A DNA stretch of 64,000 nt. Source: Streptomyces sp. A0958 (GTDB lineage Bacteria; Actinomycetota; Actinomycetes; Streptomycetales; Streptomycetaceae). A program made the position numbers and the translations under genes. The DNA lies in assembly GCF_004795035.1 (NCBI RefSeq), contig NZ_SSBK01000001.1, positions 186,001-250,000 of the forward strand, given 5' to 3'. Of the stretch, positions 7,118 through 15,492 are shown in pieces (within the stretch, counting starts at the first letter, position 1; every line of letters begins with the position of its first letter). Below the pieces are notes generated by a model, which worked only from the letters and a program-made list of their open reading frames with translations, was not told where the DNA came from and did no database searches.

Positions 7118-9346
7118 TCAGCGGCAGACCGCCAGCGCGTCCAGGGCCACCGCGCCCTGCCCCCGGCCCAGCACCATCAGCGGGTTGATGTCCAGCTCGG
7201 ACAGGTCGTCGCCCAGCTCCAGCGCCATCCGCTCGACCCGCAGGACGACTTCCACGAGCGCGTCCACGTCCACCGGCGGCCCGCCGCGCACGCCTTCGAG
7301 CAGGGCCCGGCCGCGCAGCTCGCCGAGCATCGCCCGCGCCTGCTCCTCGCCGAACGGCGGCACCCGCACCGCCGCGTCGTGCAGCACCTCGACGAGCACG
7401 CCGCCCAGCCCGACCGTCACCGTCGGCCCGAACAGCGGGTCGCGTGTGACGCCGACCATCATCTCGACGCCGCGCTCCACCATCTGGCAGACCAGGATGC
7501 CGTCGAGTTCGACGTCCTCGTAGCGGGCGATGTCGGTGAGTTCGCGATAGGCGTCGCGGACCTGGCTGGCCGAGGTCAGGCCGACCTTGACGAGGCCCAG
7601 TTCCGTCTTGTGGGCGAGGTGGGCGCCGGACGCCTTCATGACGACGGGGTAGCCGACGAGCCCCGCCGCCCGGACCGCCGCGGCGGCGCTCGTCACCAAC
7701 TGCTCGCGCGGCACCCGGATTCCGTACGCCCGCAGCAGCTGCTTCGCCGCGTGCTCGCTGAGCTGGTGGCCCGGACGCATCAGCGCCTGCGCCTTGCGGA
7801 AGGAGGGCGAAGGCGTGCGCGGGGCCTCGTCGAAGGGGGAGCGGTAGTTCGCGGCGAAGCGGTGGTGGTCCAGGTAGGCCTTCACGGCGGTGATGCAGTT
7901 GCCGAAGGTGCGGAAGGTGGCGACGCGGGACGAGCCGAGCAGCGTGGTGCGGTAGGCGTCCTCCGTGCCGACCGGCGACCCCCACACCACGCACACCAGC
8001 TTGTCCGTGGCCTCCGCCGCGTCGACCAGGTCCTGGGCGAGCCGGTCGCTCATCGGCGGGAAGGGACCGGTGATGGGACAGATCAGCACGCCCACCGCCG
8101 GGTCGGCGAGGATCGCGTCGATGATCTTCCGGCCGCGCCAGTCGCCGACCGGGTGCCCGCCGTTGTCGACCGGGTTCGCCACGTTCAGGTAGCCCGGTAT
8201 CCAGGTGTGCAGCTCGGCCTGCTTCTCCTCCGAGAGTTCGGGGAGGTGGAGGCCGGCGCCCGTGGCCAGGTCCGAGAAGTGCGCGCCCGTGCCGCCCGAG
8301 ATCGAATAGACGACGACGCCCTCGGCCTGCGGCTTGCGGGCGCGGGCCAGGAGGGCGGCGGTGTCCTGGAGTTCGTCCAGGCCGTCCACGCGGATCACGC
8401 CGAACTGCCGCATCGCCGCGTCGACCACCTGGTCGGCACCGGTCAGCTTGCCGGTGTGTGACGCGGCCGTCCTGGCCCCCCTCTCCGTCCGCCCCACCTT
8501 GACCGCGACCACGGGGACCCCGGCCCGCGCGGCCCGGTCCGCGGCGAGCAGGAAGGAGCGCCCGTCCTTGAGCCCCTCCACGTAGCAGGCGATGGCGCCG
8601 ACCTCGGGGCGCTGTGAGAAGTACGCGATGAAGTCGGCGGTCTCCAGATCCGCCTCGTTGCCCGTGGGCGCCCAGTGGGAGAGCCGTACGCCCAGCTCCT
8701 GGAGGGTGTAGACGGGGCGGCCCTGGTGGCCGGACTGGGTGATCAGGGCGATCGCCGGACCGTCGAGGTCGTCGCGGAACTTCTCGAAGGCGTTGAGGTT
8801 GGTGTTCGGGCCGAGCAGCCGCAGCCCCGACCGCTCCACCGCGGCGGCCAGCCGTGCCTGGGCGGCGGCGCCCTCCTCACCGGTCTCGGCGAACCCGGAG
8901 GCGAAGGCGACGGCGAACCTCACCTTGGACTGCGCCAGTTCCTCGATCACGGGGAGCGGGTCGCTGACGAGCAGCACCGCGAGGTCCACCTGTTCCGGCA
9001 GGGCGGCGACGGAAGGGGAGCACGCCCGCCCGAAGACCGACGCGCGCGTGGGGTGCACGGGATACAGCCGCGCCCCGACGCGCTCGGCCCAGGCGACGAG
9101 CTGGCGGGTGATGCCGGTGTTGGGCCGCCCCTCGGTGTCGGACGCCCCGATGACGGCGACGGACTCGGGCCGGAAGAACCGGTCCAGGTCCGGGACGGGG
9201 GCGTGCAGCGGCCGGCCGCTGACGTCGAGATCGCCCTCCGGGGCGATGGACGCCCTGCTGTGGACGGCGGCGCGCGGCTCCTCGCCGCAGGCCACCACCC
9301 TGGCGCGGAAGTCGGTGGTGAGGGTGCCGTGAGTCGATCCAAGCAT
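7118..9346 (-). CDS. Acyl-CoA synthetase (NDP-forming), acetate-CoA ligase type
   Basis: 742 aa from the ATG at 9346 (a GTG at 9358 is the alternative). Domain order is CoA-binding Rossmann domain (FFRPESVAVIGASDTEGRPN), two succinyl-CoA-synthetase-like domains (LITQSGHQGRP, VAVKVGRTERGARTAASHTG) and a C-terminal ATP-grasp domain (LLRAYGIRVPREQLV, GYPVVMKASGAHLAHKTELG, LSELDINPLMVLG). This is the fused acetate-CoA ligase/ACD arrangement, which makes acyl-CoA from a carboxylate, CoA and ATP via a phosphohistidine. Two operator-like 15-mers lie upstream. The SHTG segment would carry the histidine. Confidence 0.9.
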   Translation of the reverse strand: MLGSTHGTLTTDFRARVVACGEEPRAAVHSRASIAPEGDLDVSGRPLHAPVPDLDRFFRPESVAVIGASDTEGRPNTGITRQLVAWAERVGARLYPVHPTRASVFGRACSPSVAALPEQVDLAVLLVSDPLPVIEELAQSKVRFAVAFASGFAETGEEGAAAQARLAAAVERSGLRLLGPNTNLNAFEKFRDDLDGPAIALITQSGHQGRPVYTLQELGVRLSHWAPTGNEADLETADFIAYFSQRPEVGAIACYVEGLKDGRSFLLAADRAARAGVPVVAVKVGRTERGARTAASHTGKLTGADQVVDAAMRQFGVIRVDGLDELQDTAALLARARKPQAEGVVVYSISGGTGAHFSDLATGAGLHLPELSEEKQAELHTWIPGYLNVANPVDNGGHPVGDWRGRKIIDAILADPAVGVLICPITGPFPPMSDRLAQDLVDAAEATDKLVCVVWGSPVGTEDAYRTTLLGSSRVATFRTFGNCITAVKAYLDHHRFAANYRSPFDEAPRTPSPSFRKAQALMRPGHQLSEHAAKQLLRAYGIRVPREQLVTSAAAAVRAAGLVGYPVVMKASGAHLAHKTELGLVKVGLTSASQVRDAYRELTDIARYEDVELDGILVCQMVERGVEMMVGVTRDPLFGPTVTVGLGGVLVEVLHDAAVRVPPFGEEQARAMLGELRGRALLEGVRGGPPVDVDALVEVVLRVERMALELGDDLSELDINPLMVLGRGQGAVALDALAVCR

Positions 9347-9410
9347 CGTTCCGCCCACTCCTGCTCGAAGGTCCGCCGGGCGCGTGGAGCCGCCCGGCCG
9401 GTGTCCGAAG

Positions 9411-9425
9411 CTGACACTCTGTCAG
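9411..9425. promoter_or_regulatory. Putative operator CTGACACTCTGTCAG
   Basis: A perfect 6-3-6 inverted repeat with arms CTGACA/TGTCAG, one base per arm different from the window consensus. It lies 65 bp upstream of the acyl-CoA synthetase start and 24 bp from a second copy. Confidence 0.5.
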
Positions 9426-9434
9426 GTTACTGAA

Positions 9435-9449
9435 CTGACGGCCCGTCAG
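9435..9449. promoter_or_regulatory. Putative operator CTGACGGCCCGTCAG
   Basis: A perfect CTGACG-n3-CGTCAG inverted repeat, the second site upstream of the acyl-CoA synthetase. The paired arrangement suggests tighter control of this gene than of single-site targets. Confidence 0.62.
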
Positions 9450-9511
9450 GAATGGGTGTGCGGGTAAATGATGGGAGCGCTCGGGCGGGCGCCGGTCGCG
9501 GGCCGGGCCCG

Positions 9512-10009
9512 TCAAGGGGTGCGGGGGGAGCGGCGTGCCGCCGTGCCCTCTTCCGTGAGGTGGGTGTCCATGGTGGTGTTCAGGTCGGCCATGAACGCCT
9601 CGAACTGCTCAAGGAGCCGGGGCGGGTAGTGCGACATCGTGACGTCGAGGCGGCGGGCGAGCGGACCGAAGAACTCGTCCGCCCGCTCCTGGATGTGCCC
9701 GCCGCTGCGCAGGGTGATGATGCGCCGGTCGGAGTGCTCGCGGACGCGGGTGATGTGCCCCGCCGCTTCGAGGCGGTTCAGCAGTGCGGTGGTGGCCCCC
9801 GTGGACAGCGGGATGCGCTCGCTCAGCCGCGCCGGTGACAGGGGGGTGCCCCGCTCCTCGGCGGCGGCGATCTCCAGCACCGCGGTCGCGTCGGTGGAGT
9901 GCAGGCCCAGCCAGGCGGCGAAGCGCCGGCTCAGCTCGGCGTAGTGGCCGCCGTGGACCCTCAGCGCGTCCATCAGCCGCTCGCGCTGCTCCGCGACGCC
10001 GTCGCGCAT
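9512..10009 (-). CDS. MarR family transcriptional regulator
   Basis: 165 aa from the ATG at 10009, which has GGAGGA 4 nt upstream; an in-frame ATG at 10021 is possible. The winged helix is visible: LGLHSTDATAVLEIAAAEERG, recognition helix LSTGATTALLNRLEAAGHITR, and wing VREHSDRRIITLRSG with the conserved D-x-R. It is divergent from a DHA2 efflux gene. The intergenic region holds a good promoter and an imperfect palindrome, so autoregulation and repression of the efflux gene are likely. Confidence 0.9.
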   Translation of the reverse strand: MRDGVAEQRERLMDALRVHGGHYAELSRRFAAWLGLHSTDATAVLEIAAAEERGTPLSPARLSERIPLSTGATTALLNRLEAAGHITRVREHSDRRIITLRSGGHIQERADEFFGPLARRLDVTMSHYPPRLLEQFEAFMADLNTTMDTHLTEEGTAARRSPRTP

Positions 10010-10073
10010 CGCTTCCTCCATGGGTGCCCCTTCACCTCTCCCTCCGCCGCGCGGCTTGCGTCGGCGGCCCGCT

Positions 10074-10102
10074 TTGACAACCTACCGCCATCACTTTACC
10101 TT
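10074..10102 (+). promoter_or_regulatory. Promoter for DHA2 efflux gene
   Basis: TTGACA at 10074-10079 and TACCTT at 10097-10102 are separated by 17 bp, a textbook sigma-70 type spacing and unusually close to consensus for this genome. Confidence 0.6.
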
Positions 10103-10105
10103 CAC

Positions 10106-10122
10106 CGTGGAACTATTTCACG
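10106..10122. promoter_or_regulatory. Putative MarR operator
   Basis: CGTGGAACTATTTCACG is a 7-3-7 inverted repeat with one mismatch, lying just downstream of the predicted -10 and before the efflux start. This position would block transcription when a MarR dimer binds. Confidence 0.45.
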
Positions 10123-10137
10123 ATGGAGGTATCGAGC

Positions 10138-11634
10138 GTGGCTGACCCGTCCCCCACCCCTGGCGTCTCGCCCCAGCCGTATCGGTGGCTGATCCTGGCG
10201 GTGATGATCGTCGCCGAGATCATGGACCTTCTGGACGCGTCGATCGTCAACGTCGCGGGCCCGGACCTGGAGAGGTCCCTCGGCGCCGGTTCCGTCGGCC
10301 TGCAGTGGGTGATCGGCGGCTACGCACTGACCCTGGGCGCGGGCCTCGTGCTGGGCGGCCGGCTCGGTGACCGCTACGGGCGGCGCCGGATGTTCCTGAT
10401 CGGCCTGGCGGCCTTCACCGCGACTTCGCTGCTGTGCGCGGTCGCGCCCGGCATCGGGTCGCTGATCGCCTTCCGTCTGCTCCAGGGCACCGCAGGCGCG
10501 ATGCTGCTCCCGCAGGGCCTCGGCCTGCTGCGGGAGAACTTCTCCGGCCCGGAGCTCACCAAGGTCTTCGCGATCTTCGGACCCGTGCTCGGCCTGGGCG
10601 GCATCATCGGTCCCGTGCTCGGCGGCTTCCTCATCGAGGGCGACTTCTTCGGCCTGGGCTGGCGGTCGGTGTTCCTGGTCAACCTGCCCATCGGCCTCGC
10701 GGCGCTGATCGTCGCCGCGAAGTTCGTGCCGAAGAAGCCGGGCGACCACACGGTGCGGGTCGACATGGCCGGCGCGGCCCTGGTGGTGGCGGCCTGCGCA
10801 CTGCTGGTACTGCCGCTGAACCAGGGGCAGGAGAACGGCTGGCCGCTGTGGACGTGGCTGTGCATGGCCGCCTCGGCGATCGGCTTCGCCCTGTTCGCCG
10901 TGCAGCAGCGCCGTACGGCCGCCGCGGGCCGTGAGGCGCTGGTGACCCCGGGCCTGCTGCGCAAGCCCGCCTTCACCGTCGGTCTCGGCGGCATCGCCCT
11001 GTTCTTCGGCGGGCTGATCGGCACGCAGCTCGTGCTGACCCTCTACCTCCAGATCGGCCGGCACTTCACCGCGGGCGAGGCGGGGCTCGGCAACCTGCCG
11101 CTGGCGGTGGGAACCGCGATCGGCGGCGCCGTCAGCGGTGCGTTCCTCGCGGACCGGATCGGCCGCAAGGTGCTCCAGATCGGTCCGCTGGTCCAGCTGG
11201 CCGGCGCGGCCGTGCTGTGGTTCGAGCTCGACGGCCTCGACGCGTCCTCGTTCTCGATCTGGGACATCGTCCCCGGCGTGACGGTGGCGGGCATCGGCGC
11301 CGGCATGGTGATCGCCGCCCTGTTCAGCTTCATCCTCGCCGCGGTCGACGACGACGAGATCGGGTCCGCATCCGGCGTCCTGTCGGCGGTCCAGGCGCTC
11401 GGCGGCTCCATCGGCGTCGCGGTCTTCGGCTCGGTGTTCTTCGACCGGGCCGGGGCCGGTGACTTCACCGGCGGCTTCCACCGCGCGCTGATCGTCCAGG
11501 CGTGTCTGCTGGTGGCCTTCCTCGCCATCACCTTCCTGCTGCCCGCGAAGGGCCGCCCGGAGGAGGAGCAGCACGGCATCGCCCCCGAGCCGGCCGCGGG
11601 CGTCTCCGGCACCGAGCAGCACCTCACCGTGTGA
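10138..11634 (+). CDS. DHA2 family MFS efflux transporter (EmrB/QacA type, 14 TM)
   Basis: 498 aa from the GTG at 10138, chosen because GGAGGT lies 7 nt upstream; the ATG at 10123 would place that SD inside the gene. Helix 1 carries the DHA2 motif MDLLDASIVNVAGPDLE, followed by LQWVIGGYALTLGAGLVLGGRLGDRYGRR. About 14 hydrophobic segments follow. It probably exports a drug or antibiotic under control of the divergent MarR. The last codons run directly into a 31-bp tandem repeat. Confidence 0.9.
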   Translation: MADPSPTPGVSPQPYRWLILAVMIVAEIMDLLDASIVNVAGPDLERSLGAGSVGLQWVIGGYALTLGAGLVLGGRLGDRYGRRRMFLIGLAAFTATSLLCAVAPGIGSLIAFRLLQGTAGAMLLPQGLGLLRENFSGPELTKVFAIFGPVLGLGGIIGPVLGGFLIEGDFFGLGWRSVFLVNLPIGLAALIVAAKFVPKKPGDHTVRVDMAGAALVVAACALLVLPLNQGQENGWPLWTWLCMAASAIGFALFAVQQRRTAAAGREALVTPGLLRKPAFTVGLGGIALFFGGLIGTQLVLTLYLQIGRHFTAGEAGLGNLPLAVGTAIGGAVSGAFLADRIGRKVLQIGPLVQLAGAAVLWFELDGLDASSFSIWDIVPGVTVAGIGAGMVIAALFSFILAAVDDDEIGSASGVLSAVQALGGSIGVAVFGSVFFDRAGAGDFTGGFHRALIVQACLLVAFLAITFLLPAKGRPEEEQHGIAPEPAAGVSGTEQHLTV

Positions 11635-11749
11635 AAGTCCGGCGCGGGCCGCTCGCACGACGTGAGAGTCCGGCGCGGACCGCTCGCACGACGTGAGAGT
11701 CCGGCGCGGGCCGCTCGCACGACGTGAAAGTCCGGCGCGGACCGCTCGC
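11631..11749. repeat. 31-bp tandem repeat, four units
   Basis: Units start at 11631, 11662, 11693 and 11724 with an exact 31-bp period; the fourth is shortened to about 26 bp. Each begins GTGAAAGTCC or GTGAGAGTCC and continues GGCGCGG(G/A)CCGCTCGC. The first unit contains the stop codon of the DHA2 gene. The units are tandem without variable spacers, so this is not a CRISPR. Confidence 0.85.
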
Positions 11750-11756
11750 GGGGAAC

Positions 11757-11880
11757 GCTCCCGGCAGGAAACGGTCCCTGGGGAGCAGTCCCGGCGGGGA
11801 GCGGTTTCGGCGGGGGATCGCTCCCGGCGGGTTACGGTCCCGGCGGGTTACGGTCCCGGTGGGGAGCAGCCCCGGCGGGG
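11757..11880. repeat. Degenerate 15-17 bp repeats
   Basis: About eight imperfect units of the form G-(C/G)-T-C-C-C-G-G-C-G-G-G followed by GAGC, TTAC or similar fill the gap up to the flavoprotein gene. They follow directly on the 31-bp array but have a different core sequence. Confidence 0.6.
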
Positions 11881-11887
11881 CGTTCGC

Positions 11888-13078
11888 TCAGCGCCTCGCG
11901 CGGCTCGCCTTCTTGGCGATCTTCTCGGCGTCCCGGGCCAGCTCGCGGATCATGCCGCTGATGGGGTTGGTGAAGCCGGTGAAGTACAGGCCGGGGGCCT
12001 GCTTCGGGGTGCGTCCGCCGTGCACCACCGGGCGGCCCCGGGCGTCCAGCACGCCGAGGTGGCCGACCAGCGGTTCGAGGGCCCGCCGGTAGCCCGTCGC
12101 GGCGATCACCGCGTCCGGGGTGAGGCGGGTGCCGTCCGCCAGGACCACCGCGTCCTCGTCGAACGACTCGACGGCCGCCACCGGCACCACCCGGCCGCGC
12201 TTCACCGCGTCGATCAGTCCGACGTCCTGGACCGGGATGGCGCCCTCCTTGACGCGCGAGTACAGGCCCGTGTCCGGCCGGGGCAGCCCGTGTCCGGCGA
12301 GGTCCGGGACGGCGACGCGGGACATCAGGCGCCCCGCCCGGTCCACCAGCGCGACGGGGAGCCGGCGCACCAGGATGCCGGTCGCCTGCGCGGGCCACCC
12401 GGCCGTGGAGCGGCGCACGATGTGCGGGACGGTGCGCACCGCGAGCCGTACGCCCGACGCCCCGCCCTCCACCAGGTCGACGGCTATCTCCGCGCCCGTG
12501 TTGCCGACGCCGACGACCAGGACGTCCCGGCCGGCGTACGGGGCCGGGGCGCGGTAGTCGCAGGCGTGCAGCAGCTCGCCGGTGAACGTCTCGCGGCCGG
12601 GCCAGTCGGGGAGGCTCGGGGTGTGGTTGAAGCCGGTGGCCACGACGACGGCCCGCCCGGTCAGTTCACGGCCGCCGCTCGCGCTCAGCCGCCACCCGCT
12701 GCCGTCCGCCGCCCGGTCGATCCGGGAGACCTCGACGCCCGTCACCACTTCCAGCTCGTGGTGTTCGGCGTACTTCTCCAGGTAGCGGACCACGTTGTCG
12801 CGGGAGACCCAGCGCCCGAACCTGCGGGGCATGGGCAGTCCGGGGAGCGCGGACCAGCGCCGGGTGGTGTGCAGGTGCAGCCGGTCGTAGTGCCCGCGCC
12901 AGGAAGCGCCGACGCTCCCGGACTTCTCCAGGACGACGGCCCGTACGCCCCGTGCGCGCAGGGCGGCCGCGGCGGCGAGCCCGCCCGGGCCGCCCCCGAT
13001 GACGTAGACGGGACGGTCCTCGGTGAGGTCGGTGGGGGCCGGGGAGGTGCTACCGGCGCTGGGTGCGCTGTCGGACAT
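11888..13078 (-). CDS. FAD/NAD(P)-dependent flavoprotein monooxygenase
   Basis: 396 aa from the ATG at 13078. Residues about 24-55 form the FAD-binding Rossmann motif (VYVIGGGPGGLAAAAALRARG). A second nucleotide-binding motif, VVGVGNTGAEIAVDL, lies near residue 190. ATGFNHTP and ATGYR are the usual flavoprotein ATG motifs. HLHTTRRWSALPG and FTGELLHACDYR resemble the YUCCA/FMO group, so hydroxylation or Baeyer-Villiger chemistry is likely. The shared intergenic region with DoxX holds an operator copy at 13213-13227. The longer open frame upstream is antisense to DoxX and is rejected. Confidence 0.87.
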   Translation of the reverse strand: MSDSAPSAGSTSPAPTDLTEDRPVYVIGGGPGGLAAAAALRARGVRAVVLEKSGSVGASWRGHYDRLHLHTTRRWSALPGLPMPRRFGRWVSRDNVVRYLEKYAEHHELEVVTGVEVSRIDRAADGSGWRLSASGGRELTGRAVVVATGFNHTPSLPDWPGRETFTGELLHACDYRAPAPYAGRDVLVVGVGNTGAEIAVDLVEGGASGVRLAVRTVPHIVRRSTAGWPAQATGILVRRLPVALVDRAGRLMSRVAVPDLAGHGLPRPDTGLYSRVKEGAIPVQDVGLIDAVKRGRVVPVAAVESFDEDAVVLADGTRLTPDAVIAATGYRRALEPLVGHLGVLDARGRPVVHGGRTPKQAPGLYFTGFTNPISGMIRELARDAEKIAKKASRARR

Positions 13079-13212
13079 GCTTCGGAGCGTAATCGCGCGA
13101 CTCCTTGATGGGTCTCGGTCAAGACCGGAATCGATTGCGAATTGGTCACGCTCTCGAACGCGGGTACGGGTGCGGCCGTACCTCTTGCGCCGCGCGCCCT
13201 TCATCAGGTGAA

Positions 13213-13227
13213 CTGACGTACCGTCAG
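13213..13227. promoter_or_regulatory. Putative operator CTGACGTACCGTCAG
   Basis: A perfect 6-3-6 inverted repeat 22 bp upstream of the DoxX start. It could also affect the divergent monooxygenase 135 bp away. Confidence 0.62.
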
Positions 13228-13249
13228 GTTCAGTGCAACGGGAGGCGCC

Positions 13250-13702
13250 ATGCGGACGATCTGGCTCGACGGGGCCCAGTGGCTCGCCGTACTCCGAATC
13301 GGCCTCGGCCTGTGGTGGCTGGAGAGCTGGCGCCACAAGGACCGGAAGGCGTGGTTCGAGCGCGGCACCGGCATCGCGTGGGCGGCGGACGTGGCCCGGA
13401 AGCACCGCTGGCCGGTGGTCCGCAGCGGCTTCGAGAAGACCGTCGCCCCGCACCCCAAGGCCATGGCGTACGTCGTCGTGTACGCGGAACTCGCCCTCGG
13501 ACTCGGCCTGATCACCGGCTTCCTGACCCCGGTCGCCCTCGTCGGGGGGCTCCTGCTCAACCTCCTCTACCTGGTGCTGATGATCCACGACTGGGCCGAG
13601 CAGGGGCAGAACGCGATGATGGCGCTCATCTCGCTCGTCGCCCTGCTCGCGATGTCCTGGCAGACCTGGTCCCTCGACCACGCGATCGGACTCTTCCTGT
13701 GA
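13250..13702 (+). CDS. DoxX family membrane protein
   Basis: 150 aa with GGGAGG about 6 nt before the ATG. The protein opens WLAVLRIGLGLWWLESW, then has a charged linker and three more hydrophobic segments (VVVYAELALGLGLITGFL, ALVGGLLLNLLYLVLM, IGLFL). This is the four-helix DoxX pattern, with the conserved helix-1 Arg and helix-3 Glu. DoxX proteins are membrane redox-associated, and in actinobacteria often neighbour acyl-CoA genes. It overlaps the following DUF35 gene by 4 bp (GTGA), so the two are translationally coupled. Confidence 0.85.
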   Translation: MRTIWLDGAQWLAVLRIGLGLWWLESWRHKDRKAWFERGTGIAWAADVARKHRWPVVRSGFEKTVAPHPKAMAYVVVYAELALGLGLITGFLTPVALVGGLLLNLLYLVLMIHDWAEQGQNAMMALISLVALLAMSWQTWSLDHAIGLFL

Positions 13703-14121
13703 CGACCACCCCGCCGCCCGCCGCTCCCCGCCACGACCTCCCCGAGCCCGACGCCTTCACCCGCCCCTACTGGGACGCCGCGGCCGAGGGGCACCTGCTG
13801 CTGCGCCGCTGCCGGGCCTGTGAGCGGGCGCACCACTACCCGCGCGAGTTCTGCCCGTACTGCTGGAGCGAGGACGGCGAGTGGGTCCGCGCGAGCGGCC
13901 GGGCCACGCTCTACACCTGGTCCGTCGTCCACCGCAACGACCTGCCTCCGTTCGGCGCCCGGGTTCCGTACGCCGCCGCCGTGGTCGACCTGGCGGAGGG
14001 GCCGCGCATGATGACGGAGGTGGTGGAGTGCGAGGAGGGCGCGCTCGCCGTCGGGATGGAACTGCGGGTGACGTTCCGCCGGGAGGAGGGGCGCGAGGCG
14101 GTGGCGGTGTTCCGGCCCTGA
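13699..14121 (+). CDS. DUF35 zinc-ribbon/OB-fold acyl-CoA-associated protein
   Basis: 140 aa beginning at a GTG that overlaps the DoxX stop. Residues about 15-60 hold the rubredoxin-like zinc ribbon CRACERAHHYPREFCPYC. The OB-fold follows with ATLYTWSVVH and YAAAVVDLAEGPRMMTEV. DUF35 proteins (for example ChsH2) partner with thiolase-superfamily or hydratase-like enzymes and help bind the CoA substrate. No thiolase is adjacent here, so the partner may be one of those at 51-52 or 62-63 kb, which share the operator. Confidence 0.88.
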   Translation: MTTTPPPAAPRHDLPEPDAFTRPYWDAAAEGHLLLRRCRACERAHHYPREFCPYCWSEDGEWVRASGRATLYTWSVVHRNDLPPFGARVPYAAAVVDLAEGPRMMTEVVECEEGALAVGMELRVTFRREEGREAVAVFRP

Positions 14122-14129
14122 CGGCGGCC

Positions 14130-14741
14130 CTACGACCCCGTGCCGGCGGGCGCCGGTACGCAGTCCGAGCCGTCGCCCCGGGCCATGCCGGCCGCGATCG
14201 TGTCCAGGGGGTGGTGGCGCGCGGTGAAGCCGATGACCAGGGTGTGGTCGGCGGGGATGAGGGAGGGGTCCACGAGGAGGGTCGGTTCGCCGTTCAGGGG
14301 GCTGCCCAGATCGAACGGCAGTTTCGCCCCGGGCTTCCAGCGGGACGGGTTGGCGCAGTCGGGCTTGCCCAGCAGCACCTTGGCCCGTACCCCCATGGCG
14401 GCCAGGTTCCGCTGCATGGTCTCGACATCGATCTTCCCGGACGGGTCCACGATGACCAGCCTGACCCGGCCGGTGGCCCCGTCCTTCTCCAGCGTGTAGG
14501 CGGCGTTGGTGACGCGGGTGGCGGCGCCCGGGCCCGGAGAAGCGGACTGCCCGAGGCCGAGCGTGCCGACCAGCGCGGCGGCCGCGACGCCGGCGGCGAG
14601 GGTGAGCGGAACCCGGCGGGCCCAGCGCCCGCTGGCGGATCGCGTACGGACCGCCTCGGCGGTGCCCGCCCGGTGGGCGTTCTGCGCCACGTGCTCCTTC
14701 AGCGCGTGCAGCAGACGGTCTTCGAAGCGTTCGGTCTTCAT
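14130..14741 (-). CDS. Single-pass membrane protein coupled to ECF sigma factor
   Basis: 203 aa. It starts MKTERFEDRLLHALKEHV and has one membrane helix at residues about 43-65 (VPLTLAAGVAAAALVGTLGLG), with an extracytoplasmic C-terminal domain. That domain contains LVIVDPSGKIDVETMQRNLAAMG, PTLLVDPSLIPADHTLVIGF and two Cys residues. The ATG overlaps the sigma factor stop by 4 bp. The position suggests an anti-sigma or sigma-associated sensor, but the N-terminus lacks the ZAS HxxxCxxC motif. Confidence 0.75.
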   Translation of the reverse strand: MKTERFEDRLLHALKEHVAQNAHRAGTAEAVRTRSASGRWARRVPLTLAAGVAAAALVGTLGLGQSASPGPGAATRVTNAAYTLEKDGATGRVRLVIVDPSGKIDVETMQRNLAAMGVRAKVLLGKPDCANPSRWKPGAKLPFDLGSPLNGEPTLLVDPSLIPADHTLVIGFTARHHPLDTIAAGMARGDGSDCVPAPAGTGS

Positions 14742-15337
14742 CGGGCCTCCACGGCGAAAGACGAGGGGTGCGGAAGGGATTCCGGGGGAGCGGGCGTCAA
14801 CGTGTCCCGCAGCGCGCGGCGGGCGCGGTGCAGGCGGACGCGCGCGGTCACCTGCTTGATGCCGAGTGCGGCGGCGGCCTCGGGGACGGTCAGGCCGTCG
14901 ACCGTGACGAGTTCGAGCACGGCCCGCTGACCGGCCGGCAGCGCCGCCATGCCGGCCAGCAGCGCGGAGCCGTCGCGTTCGGCGTCGATACGTTCTTCGA
15001 GCCGCGCGATGTCGTCCTCGTCCAGCAGCCGGCGCCCGGCGATCCTGCTCTCGGCGTTCCACGTCCGGGCGGCCCGCCGCCGCTCGGCCGCCACGACGTT
15101 GCGGGCGATACCGTGGAGCCAGGCGGAGGGGCTGCCCAGCTCCTCGCGGTAACCGGGAGCGGCGGCGATCGCCGCCAGGAACACGTCGGCGGTCAGGTCG
15201 GACGCGGCGTACGCGTCCCGGCTGCGCCGGGTGGCGTAGCGCAGTACGGCCTGCACATGCGCCCGGTAGAACAGCTCGAACGCCTCCGGGTCCTCGCCGA
15301 TCTTCGCCACCTCGTAGGCGGCCGGTGGATGTCTCAC
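14738..15337 (-). CDS. ECF-type RNA polymerase sigma factor
   Basis: 199 aa from the GTG at 15337, which has GAGGAG 5 nt upstream; the ATG at 15370 has its SD touching the start and is less likely. Region 2: FELFYRAHVQAVLRYATRRSRDAYAASDLTADVFLAAIAA. Region 4: LPAGQRAVLELVTVDGLTVPEAAAALGIKQVTARVRLHRARRAL. It redirects RNA polymerase to unknown promoters. It is translationally coupled to a membrane protein. Confidence 0.9.
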   Translation of the reverse strand: MRHPPAAYEVAKIGEDPEAFELFYRAHVQAVLRYATRRSRDAYAASDLTADVFLAAIAAAPGYREELGSPSAWLHGIARNVVAAERRRAARTWNAESRIAGRRLLDEDDIARLEERIDAERDGSALLAGMAALPAGQRAVLELVTVDGLTVPEAAAALGIKQVTARVRLHRARRALRDTLTPAPPESLPHPSSFAVEAR

Positions 15338-15492
15338 AGAAGCTCCTCGGATCGACTGCTCTGGCCTCATCTCCTCTTGGCGCCCCGCGGCCCATGCGTT
15401 ACATGCGTCACGCCGGGCCCGGCTACCGGCGGACACACGGGCGGTGTCAGGCTGTTGTCCCCCGATCCGCACGTCCGTGAGGGAAGCATCCG

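Noticed and set aside
11631-11749. CRISPR array
   Set aside because: The units are contiguous with a fixed 31-bp period and no unique spacers; no cas gene is present.
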